A stretch of 12,411 nt of DNA, taken from the NCBI GenBank assembly GCA_035628335.1, contig DASPKA010000006.1, forward strand, positions 1 to 12,411, given 5' to 3'. Below are positions 1-5,147 of the stretch, one piece after another. This DNA is from DASPKA01 sp035628335 (GTDB taxonomy: Bacteria; Patescibacteriota; Doudnabacteria; UBA920). The translations under genes were made by a program, and so were the position numbers. Under the pieces are notes generated by a model that saw nothing but the letters and a program-made list of their open reading frames with translations, searched no databases and was not told where the DNA came from. Each line of letters starts with the position of its first letter. Position 1 is the first letter of the stretch.

Positions 1-1047
1 TTCTCCTTTGAGCGCATGTGGCAAGTCAAAGGGGTTCACACGAGCCTGTGAATTAAGTGTTATATTTAAGTACGTCCCCCCTACGGCATTTGCTAAATGC
101 TGATATTCGTTTTCAGGGTCTATAATAATAACTTCTACGCCAACCATAAGACTGCGCAGTACTTCAAGCTTAACTGCGTATGACTTTCCAGCACCAGACT
201 TTGCAAAAATCACGGAGTTGGCATTTTCCATCTTAAACCTGTCAAACAATATGAGGCTATTGTTGTGGCGGTTGATTCCATACAAAATACCATCATTACC
301 CGTTAAGTCAGAAGAAACAAACGGGAAGGTTGTAGAAAGCGGACTGGTGTTGAGGTTATTACCAACATCCAGCTGGTCTTCCCCTAACGGTAAGCAAGAA
401 TTTAGTCCACTTTCTGTTTGGAGTAAGGCGCGTTTAGTAACCACAAGCTTAGACGCGAGAGCGCTCTCTAATACAGTAGAGAGCTTGTCGAGCTCAGCGA
501 TAGATTCAGCATATATTGTAAAGTACAGGCCAAAGCGGAAATACTTTTCAGTACCCTGCACAAGCTGGTCACGTAGATTTTCAACGTCCTGATAACCGGT
601 TTCCAGCATTGGGTCGCGTGCTAACCCTTTTTCAGAGTTAATAGTAAGTTGAGACTGTATTTCACCTACCTTTGATTTAAGCTTTTTTAAGATAGCCGCA
701 GCGTCTATAGGGTAAATGAACATAGACACGTCCAACGCCCCTTCGGAGTTGATGATAAACGAGAGCCAGTTAGAGGACAAAAACCGGGGGTAGGTTAACG
801 CAAAAAACGTTCTGCCATACTTGCCGTTAAGCTCAAAGTATGAGTCTGTAAACTTCAAAGCAGAGGGGGCTATGATGTCGCGAAGTGATGTCAACCCCTC
901 TTGGTAAACCTTCTCCAGCTCTGCAACTTGAGAGATTTCTTTCTTCTCTGCTTTCAATTGTGTCACTTGTTCTTGCTTTTTCTCGAGCTGGGACTCGAGC
1001 TCCTGCAAGTCCTGCGACATTAAATTTTTTGGAACTTGAAAAGACAT
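1..1047 (-). CDS. virB4: VirB4/TraC-family conjugation-type ATPase, N-terminal 349 residues (cut by window edge)
   Basis: Cytoplasmic ATPase expected to power a type IV secretion-like machine at the inner membrane. This is a manual minus-strand translation from ATG at 1047 that stays open to base 1, so the C-terminal part is outside the window. Residues about 10-60 are charged and probably coiled coil. Residues 60-260 match the N-terminal VirB4 region. A Walker A motif lies at residues 282-289 (AKSGAGKS), followed by the hydrophobic strand and acidic stretch IIIDPENEY (307-315), usual for VirB4 proteins of this kind. Walker B lies beyond the edge. The start codon abuts the terminal repeat of the S23 element and has no Shine-Dalgarno sequence; a second ATG at 1020 (residue 10) is a possible alternative. 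It probably belongs to the prgI/traC-like transcription unit, from which the S23 gene now separates it. Family call is sure; exact start is not. Confidence 0.93.
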   Translation of the reverse strand, partial: MSFQVPKNLMSQDLQELESQLEKKQEQVTQLKAEKKEISQVAELEKVYQEGLTSLRDIIAPSALKFTDSYFELNGKYGRTFFALTYPRFLSSNWLSFIINSEGALDVSMFIYPIDAAAILKKLKSKVGEIQSQLTINSEKGLARDPMLETGYQDVENLRDQLVQGTEKYFRFGLYFTIYAESIAELDKLSTVLESALASKLVVTKRALLQTESGLNSCLPLGEDQLDVGNNLNTSPLSTTFPFVSSDLTGNDGILYGINRHNNSLILFDRFKMENANSVIFAKSGAGKSYAVKLEVLRSLMVGVEVIIIDPENEYQHLANAVGGTYLNITLNSQARVNPFDLPHALKGE

Positions 1048-1076
1048 GAATTTTGAATTATGAATTTTGAATTTTG
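1046..1076 (+). repeat. Left terminal inverted repeat of the S23 element
   Basis: Four tandem TGAATTT-type heptads. It matches the inverse of 1460-1490 at 29 of 31 positions. Bases 1047-1076 match the inverse of 2225-2254 exactly over 30 bp. It encodes the stop codon of the S23 gene and touches the virB4 start codon. Confidence 0.85.
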
Positions 1077-1447
1077 AATCTCGTAGATTTTATCAAACCA
1101 CTTAAAATTTTATTCACAACGATAATCTGTTGTTCGAAATTTGTATATTGACCCAATGATAGATAACCGATATCCCTCGCAGCAATAACCTGGTTGTATA
1201 ATTCAGTCAACGATCCAAGGCCTATCGAGTAAAATTGTAATTTTTCTTTGAAAGAATTCCTACTAAAGCCTTCTGCAATATTTGAAGTGATCGAAATAAC
1301 CGCCCTCCGCATCTGAGATACCAACCCAAATATCTCTTCTTTAGGAAAATGCTTGGTTCCTAGATATATCTGAATTACCAGCTTATGACTTTCTTTCCAG
1401 GCATCCAAATCCATAAACGATTCAATTTTCTTCTTCTGTGTCTCCAT
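1058..1447 (-). CDS. Four-helix-bundle protein, S23/23S rRNA intervening-sequence family
   Basis: A 129-residue protein with the family's hallmarks: FPKEEIFGL (34-42), QMRRA (45-49), SNIAEG (55-60), then R63 and the GLGSLTEL stretch (76-83), which together describe the antiparallel four-helix bundle. The family was first found encoded inside 23S rRNA intervening sequences and also occurs as free-standing genes; it is related to Avd of diversity-generating retroelements. Its biochemical role is not established. ATG at 1447 is chosen because a purine-rich GGTAGAG lies just upstream; an in-frame TTG at 1462 would add five residues and starts in the terminal repeat. The C-terminal residues KIQNS (125-129) and the TAA stop are encoded by the left terminal repeat, so the tail is repeat-derived. 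The gene interrupts the secretion operon and is unlikely to be a component of that machine. Confidence 0.9.
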   Translation of the reverse strand: METQKKKIESFMDLDAWKESHKLVIQIYLGTKHFPKEEIFGLVSQMRRAVISITSNIAEGFSRNSFKEKLQFYSIGLGSLTELYNQVIAARDIGYLSLGQYTNFEQQIIVVNKILSGLIKSTRFKIQNS

Positions 1448-1459
1448 GTATTTCTCTAC

Positions 1460-1490
1460 CAAAATTCAATATTCACAATTCAAAATTCAT
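1460..1490 (-). repeat. Right terminal inverted repeat of the S23 element
   Basis: Inverse partner of 1046-1076, differing at two positions. It lies five bases after the TraC-like stop codon and ends 12 bases before the preferred ATG of the S23 gene. Heptad structure as in the left repeat. Confidence 0.85.
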
Positions 1491-1495
1491 AAAAA

Positions 1496-2176
1496 CTATT
1501 CTATTATTTTTACATCATCCAGCTTACTGGCATCTAACTCCGGACCTACGTCGAAGTTGTAGGAACTGTACATAAGTTCTATGAGTTCAGGTGAAGTCAG
1601 TCGTGCAACACGAACCCCAACTGCAGAAAGGTTTGCTACTACCTGACCCGCGCGATCGTCCAAAGACTTTTTGTTTTTTTCAAATACCTCCACTTTTTTC
1701 TGCACCTGGGTTGCCTGTGAAGGACCAAACAGCGAGCCTATTAAACCTCGTTTTTCCATATGCACAGAAACAGACCAAGGTACGACAACAAAGAAACGTT
1801 TACTCATGATGTTCGCGTTCTCTATAAGACGCTGGATAAAATCTATATACTCGCCAGTCTGAGCGCGAAGCAGCTCGTTCTGCTGCTTGCTCTCCAAGAG
1901 CTTCAATTTTTCTATATAGTCACTTATGTGGATTCGGCGGCTCTGCATCAAAATTTGTATCGTAAATTCGAGTGAGTTCAAAAAGCGCTGGTAGCCAAAA
2001 ACAATTGCGTTTTGTTCTTCCTCGCTCTTTAAGTCAAAGTTAGAAGACGAAACTGCCAAAACCGCCCTAAGTGTTCCGTCTTGCAGGACTAGGCAGTCAT
2101 CCCGAACTTCTTCAATCCGCAGAAACTTTTGTGTGGGTTTCATCCCTAACTGTTTTGGTTTTTGCATGTCAAGCAT
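1496..2176 (-). CDS. TraC-like domain protein of the type IV secretion-like cluster
   Basis: A 226-residue soluble protein resembling the N-terminal, non-ATPase part of TraC/VirB4 proteins. In this bacterial group it is commonly a separate gene just before virB4, annotated as TraC-like. It opens with a strand-rich stretch (KFLRIEEVRDDCLVLQDG) and continues through the FQRFLNSLEF-like helix, SRRIHISDYI, and a hydrophobic FFVVVPWSV strand. It ends in an acidic tail. No Walker motif is present, so it is not itself an ATPase; it probably works with the VirB4 protein at the membrane. The frame stays open upstream to 2227, but those extra residues (such as NSKFTIQNS) are translated heptad repeat, so I place the start at ATG 2176, with ATG 2167 or 2143 as alternatives. 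No Shine-Dalgarno sequence is evident at any of them. Confidence 0.8.
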   Translation of the reverse strand: MLDMQKPKQLGMKPTQKFLRIEEVRDDCLVLQDGTLRAVLAVSSSNFDLKSEEEQNAIVFGYQRFLNSLEFTIQILMQSRRIHISDYIEKLKLLESKQQNELLRAQTGEYIDFIQRLIENANIMSKRFFVVVPWSVSVHMEKRGLIGSLFGPSQATQVQKKVEVFEKNKKSLDDRAGQVVANLSAVGVRVARLTSPELIELMYSSYNFDVGPELDASKLDDVKIIE

Positions 2177-2186
2177 TAGAAGACAA

Positions 2187-2254
2187 GAATTTTGAATTGT
2201 GAATTTTGAATTGCGACTTAATCCCAAAATTCAAAATTCATAATTCAAAATTCA
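2187..2254. repeat. Nearly empty pair of the same terminal inverted repeats (MITE-like)
   Basis: Bases 2187-2212 and 2225-2254 are inverted copies (25 of 26 positions match over the shared length) separated by only 12 bases. Both arms match the ends of the S23 element; the right arm is identical over 30 bp to the inverse of 1047-1076. The pair occupies the gap between prgI, whose TGA stop is the first three bases of the repeat, and the TraC-like gene. In RNA it could fold into a long A/U-rich hairpin. It looks like an internally deleted copy or a gene-less relative of the element at 1046-1490. Confidence 0.75.
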
Positions 2255-2737
2255 CTTAAAAAGGTCCGAAAGCTTTGGTGATGCTGGGGTGAACTGTTCA
2301 GGGTGTTCTGCTACCACGTGCTCTTCTAAGGCTTTGCGTTCGAGGAAGAGGTTGAGGTCTTTTAGGCGTTGGCGGCTTTCTACGGGTGTGAGTACTTTTT
2401 GGGCAGTTTCTTCTTTTTTTACGGTTTGTATCTTCGTTACGCTGGGCATGGCTTTTACATCTTTATGAAATACCATTACCTTAGCGCTCGTGTAATGCCG
2501 TAAAATTTGCGGGATCATGGAGTACAGCGGACGGCCAGAATGTTTATAAAACGCAAGGAAAAGCGCAGGCGGCATAACAAGTAAACCGGTGAAGATAAGT
2601 ATGAGAACGTCCTTAAACAGAGTATAGATTAAAAACAACGCGAGCCCCGCACCGCCGATGATTATAAACTGTTTTAACGTAAGCGAACCAATTATCTTGT
2701 CCTCAACATCTGTAAATTGTGGAACTGGGAATTGCAT
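2252..2737 (-). CDS. PrgI-family inner-membrane protein
   Basis: A small protein (161 residues) of the PrgI family, which accompanies VirB4-type ATPases in type IV secretion loci of Gram-positives and candidate phyla, where it plays a VirB3-like role in the membrane complex. The typical family start MQFPVPQFTDVEDKIIGSLT is visible, followed by two closely spaced membrane segments (about 22-40 and 43-65), the GRPLYSMIP loop, and a long charged cytoplasmic tail ending LSDLFK. The frame continues upstream to GTG 2824, but those 29 residues are basic and outside the family pattern, so ATG 2737 is chosen. A small hairpin lies 13 bases before it. The stop TGA is the first triplet of a heptad repeat arm, so the repeat may once have truncated or replaced the original end. 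An extended -10 promoter lies upstream at 2879-2887. Confidence 0.9.
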   Translation of the reverse strand: MQFPVPQFTDVEDKIIGSLTLKQFIIIGGAGLALFLIYTLFKDVLILIFTGLLVMPPALFLAFYKHSGRPLYSMIPQILRHYTSAKVMVFHKDVKAMPSVTKIQTVKKEETAQKVLTPVESRQRLKDLNLFLERKALEEHVVAEHPEQFTPASPKLSDLFK

Positions 2738-2750
2738 AAAAAATTTCGAA

Positions 2751-2770
2751 AGGGAAGCGACTCCTTCCCT
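2751..2770 (-). promoter_or_regulatory. Small hairpin in the prgI leader
   Basis: Perfect 7-bp stem (AGGGAAG with CTTCCCT) and 6-base loop, followed by a T-rich stretch and the prgI ATG 13 bases on. The only purine-rich AAGGAG near this gene is folded into the stem and loop. It could tune translation of prgI, but it could also be chance; no regulator is recognisable. Confidence 0.35.
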
Positions 2771-2878
2771 CTCGACCTCACCCATCAGCTCCTGTAGGAA
2801 TTTCTTCCGGCGGGGGACCCGCACTACAGAAAGCTATAGATGAGTAGTAAACAAAGAGGATATCAAAACCCTACATAA

Positions 2879-2887
2879 ATTATAACA
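2879..2887 (-). promoter_or_regulatory. Extended -10 promoter for prgI, traC-like and virB4
   Basis: Read on the minus strand this is TGTTATAAT, a perfect TATAAT with the TG extension. It lies between the stop of the 264-residue gene and prgI. No good -35 is present, as is usual for extended -10 promoters. Transcription would begin near 2872, giving a leader of roughly 135 bases to ATG 2737. Confidence 0.5.
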
Positions 2888-2889
2888 CG

Positions 2890-3684
2890 TTAGGCTATTT
2901 TTCTTAGGGCCAGGAACATGTCTATTAATTGGGAGAACTCTGCGTCAGTAAACGTGTTGTCGGGTTTGCCGTCTAGTTTGTTTTGTCCGTAGGTTAAGTA
3001 TGCAGCATACAGTGGGCTTTTATGAACCAGGAAAAGCAAATTAAAGTAACCCCAGGATGTTATGAAGTGCTGCAAAACACCAACTAAAGTTCCAACTGCA
3101 CCAGCCTTCACTGCATCTGGCCCAAGCGCCATTATGTCCTGTGCACTCTTCGGTGCATTGAATGGCCCAGAAGGAACCACCTTTGCCACTCCGGGTTCTT
3201 CTTTTGTCATTCCCGACTCCGATCGGGAATCCACGGGCTTATCTCCAGGTATTGGAACTTGAGGCGGCTGGGGAACCGGAGGCGGGGCTTGTGTGCTAAG
3301 AATGCTTTGAGCACCAGGTGGCGGTGGAGTTGGCTCTACAGGCAATGGTTGCGCTGGAGTCGGTTTTGGTGCTGGTGGCGGAACTGGCAAAGGTTCATGA
3401 GGCAACGGCTTAATTCCATCCACAACCCGTGGGTCTGCATTAATATACGACAAATCCATAGGCCGCTGAGTGGAAACAATTTTCGGAGGACCCACTGACT
3501 TAAGTGGTTCCCTCTTCGCAACTGGTTCTTGAGGTGCAGCACTTACCGAAAGCAGACTCTCAAGGTCTATAAGCTGCTTGTCGTTCATAAGCGGCAAGAG
3601 CGTTAGCCACTCTTGCTTCTCAGCCGCATCCAGAACCTTGGTAGTCTCGAGCAAATTTTTTATTTTATTTTGTTTGTCAGTCAT
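2890..3684 (-). CDS. Proline-rich protein of unknown function in the secretion cluster
   Basis: I do not recognise this 264-residue protein. Residues 1-46 form a predicted helical hairpin (LDAAEKQEWLTLLPLMNDKQLIDLESLL), of a kind seen in several candidate-phyla proteins. Residues 50-175 are a low-complexity linker very rich in proline, with PPPAPKP and PTPPPP runs. Residues 176-264 form a conserved-looking globular part with a moderately hydrophobic stretch (195-230, including WGYFNLLFLV) that may contact the membrane. The final helix is SQLIDMFLALRKIA. No signal peptide is present, so it is probably cytoplasmic or membrane-associated. Residues 150-160 (VDSRSESGMT) are translated from an inserted palindromic repeat. 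The start is ATG 3684 without a Shine-Dalgarno; a repeat-borne promoter lies upstream. Its position between VirB6 and PrgI suggests an accessory of the same machine. Confidence 0.8.
   Translation of the reverse strand: MTDKQNKIKNLLETTKVLDAAEKQEWLTLLPLMNDKQLIDLESLLSVSAAPQEPVAKREPLKSVGPPKIVSTQRPMDLSYINADPRVVDGIKPLPHEPLPVPPPAPKPTPAQPLPVEPTPPPPGAQSILSTQAPPPVPQPPQVPIPGDKPVDSRSESGMTKEEPGVAKVVPSGPFNAPKSAQDIMALGPDAVKAGAVGTLVGVLQHFITSWGYFNLLFLVHKSPLYAAYLTYGQNKLDGKPDNTFTDAEFSQLIDMFLALRKIA
3205..3234. repeat. Palindromic repeat inserted in frame in the 264-residue gene
   Basis: Bases 3209-3230 form a perfect 8-bp stem (ATTCCCGA with TCGGGAAT) around six bases, flanked by GTC and CAC. The GTCATTCCC...GGGAATCCAC form is a dispersed repeat type found in many bacterial genomes. 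It is in frame and encodes the peptide VDSRSESGMT within the disordered linker, much like the protein-coding palindromic elements known from Rickettsia. Confidence 0.7.
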
Positions 3685-3726
3685 AGTTTAGCATTAAGCT
3701 TGTAATTGATCAGTCGTGGATTTCCT

Positions 3727-3845
3727 GTCATTGCGAGGAGTCCTCGACGAAGCAATCTATAATAGCCAATTTTCATTCAAATCTTTCCATAGATGGTTTG
3801 CACATTAATGTATTATAGATTGCTTCGGATGCACTCGCAATGACA
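3727..3845. repeat. 119-bp inverted-repeat element between the two proline-rich genes
   Basis: The outer arms TGTCATTGCGAG (3727-3738) and its exact inverse (3834-3845) enclose a second exact 17-bp inverted pair (3748-3764 and 3811-3827, containing GAAGCAATCTATAATA). A small palindrome GAGGAGTCCTC lies in the left arm (3736-3746). The GTCATTGCGAG...GAAGCAATC sequence type is a dispersed intergenic repeat seen in diverse bacteria. Full-length read-through RNA would fold into a long hairpin. No coding sequence is inside; together with its flanks this is the longest gene-free stretch of the window (3685-3893). Confidence 0.85.
3812..3840 (-). promoter_or_regulatory. Promoter carried by the inverted-repeat element
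   Basis: On the minus strand, -35 TTGCGA (3835-3840), a 17-base spacer and -10 TATAAT (3812-3817), directed at the 264-residue gene. Start of transcription is expected near 3805, about 120 bases before the ATG at 3684. The hexamers belong to the right arm of the repeat, so the insertion appears to supply the promoter. Activity is inferred from spacing and consensus only. Confidence 0.5.
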
Positions 3846-3893
3846 GTTTTGTTTTATCGCACTTCAATATCTATATAGTATGTTTACCTTTCT

Positions 3894-5141
3894 TCAACTC
3901 TTGCGTTTCTTAAGTTCCTCTAACTTGTCTGCTATTTTCTTTTGTGCAGCAGCTTCTTCTTCCTTTAACCTCTTCTGGAGTTCTGCGCGGATTTGAGCAA
4001 AGTTTGGCGCTGCTGGCTTCAGATGCTCTGCAGGTTTAGGCGCAGGCGGTGCAACTGGTATCGCTGGCTTTGACTCCGCGGGCGTAGGCATAACAGGAGC
4101 CTTCACCCCCGCGGGCATAACAGGTTTAGCAACTGGACCACTGGCTATTCCTTTAGAAAGGTGTTCAAACCCTGGCATAATGGGAGTCGCTGGCTGTGAC
4201 TTTGGTTGCGGTGTAGGAGCAACATGAGCAGGAGGTCCTGGCACAACTGGAGTTTGCGGTGTAGGTGGACTGGAAGTAGCCTGGCCTACAGGCTTAGGAG
4301 CTGCCGGGCTTTGCGCGGCTTTAACACGCTCTACGAATTCATTGTCGCCTGACACCTCATTGTTCTCTGATGTTTCAGGCTCACTTTCAACAGACAGCTC
4401 AACTTCATCCTCACCTTCAATCTTAACACCAAGCGACGATGGTTGGGGAGGTTGCGCATCTTCTTTTAATAGAAACTCTCGAGCATCCACGCCTGGTATT
4501 GACTCAAAAAAGTTTAAGTCTTCAAAGTTTTTGCTTAATATAAGGTCGTACGAGTCTTTTAAGTCTACTGCTCTACCCTCGAGCGCGTCATATACATTTA
4601 ACACCTTCTGTAAAAGCTCACGATCTGGTTTTGCTAAGCGTGCCGCGTTTGGGGACTTAGTTAGGTAATTCACTAAGTCAAAGCTGGTATGAAACGGTCC
4701 CTCTACAGGAAAACTTTCATAATCTTTAATCCAGCTAGAAATAGTTTGAGGCACTTGAGCACCATCAATAAGCAACGGTCGAGTGCCAAGTAATTGATCA
4801 TTACTTTCCATCGCTTTTTGTATAGTTCTCACAAATGCGTACTGAGGTTTAGGCCATTCCAGATAAATAAGCTTTCTACCTAACTCATCAACGAAATCAT
4901 ACTCGGGAATAACAAAAGCCATCAACAAGTGTTGACTCACCAATCGCTCGGAATCTTCGTCTGATAAGACAGCGAATCTTCCAAACTGCAATTGAATTCT
5001 AAGATTTTCTAATAGCCTTTCGTCTTGCTCAGAGCTGGACTTGATCAATGCTAGCTTATGCTCAATATCCAAAATCTCCCGAGGAATTCGGTACTTTACA
5101 GCATTTTGGACACTGGTTATAAAATCATTAGATAATGCCAT
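3894..5141 (-). CDS. Protein of unknown function with Pro/Ala-rich linker and basic coiled-coil tail
   Basis: I do not recognise this 415-residue protein. Residues 1-225 look globular and mainly helical, opening with MALSNDFITSVQNAVKYRIP and containing a hydrophobic core around 70-95. Residues 225-270 are strongly acidic. Residues 276-380 are a disordered Pro/Ala/Val-rich linker with repeated PVMPxG and PAPKP-type units. Residues 381-415 form a highly charged amphipathic helix (RAELQKRLKEEEAAAQ) ending in a lysine-rich tip. No signal peptide or membrane segment is present, so it is likely cytoplasmic. Its ATG lies six bases after the stop of the giant VirB6-like gene, so the two are almost certainly co-transcribed and probably act together, perhaps with the long cytoplasmic tail of that protein. 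Function is unknown; a linker or scaffold role is inference. Confidence 0.82.
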   Translation of the reverse strand: MALSNDFITSVQNAVKYRIPREILDIEHKLALIKSSSEQDERLLENLRIQLQFGRFAVLSDEDSERLVSQHLLMAFVIPEYDFVDELGRKLIYLEWPKPQYAFVRTIQKAMESNDQLLGTRPLLIDGAQVPQTISSWIKDYESFPVEGPFHTSFDLVNYLTKSPNAARLAKPDRELLQKVLNVYDALEGRAVDLKDSYDLILSKNFEDLNFFESIPGVDAREFLLKEDAQPPQPSSLGVKIEGEDEVELSVESEPETSENNEVSGDNEFVERVKAAQSPAAPKPVGQATSSPPTPQTPVVPGPPAHVAPTPQPKSQPATPIMPGFEHLSKGIASGPVAKPVMPAGVKAPVMPTPAESKPAIPVAPPAPKPAEHLKPAAPNFAQIRAELQKRLKEEEAAAQKKIADKLEELKKRKS

Positions 5142-5147
5142 GCGTGA

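Larger units (their letters stand above)
1046..1490 (-). mobile_element. Compact one-gene element: S23 gene between 31-bp terminal inverted repeats
   Basis: The outer ends at 1046-1076 and 1460-1490 are inverted copies of each other, with 29 of 31 positions matching, each beginning ATGAATTTTGAATT and built of TGAATTT-type heptads. Nearly everything between them is the four-helix-bundle gene, whose last five codons and stop lie inside the left repeat. The unit sits exactly between the TraC-like gene (stop at 1496) and virB4 (ATG at 1047), genes that normally adjoin. No transposase is present, so any movement would need help in trans or an unknown activity. No clear target-site duplication is seen. 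The element interpretation is inference; the inverted repeats are directly visible. Confidence 0.6.

Noticed and set aside
218..592. Open frame on the plus strand within the virB4 region
   Set aside because: It is antisense to a continuous VirB4 translation with Walker A and family-like sequence; the predicted peptide is Ser-rich and resembles nothing.
1058..1462. S23 gene as part of a 23S rRNA intervening sequence
   Set aside because: No ribosomal RNA sequence flanks it; both neighbours are secretion protein genes.
1046..2254. Diversity-generating retroelement, suggested by the Avd-like four-helix bundle
   Set aside because: No reverse transcriptase and no template/variable repeat pair are visible; the repeats are short inverted heptads.
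1046..2254. CRISPR array from the recurring AATTCAAAATTC-type units
   Set aside because: The copies are inverted pairs at element ends, without regular spacers of uniform length and without cas genes.
2738..2824. N-terminal extension of PrgI from GTG 2824
   Set aside because: The family start is recognisable at MQFPVPQF; the 29 upstream residues are not family-like and contain a hairpin-forming sequence.
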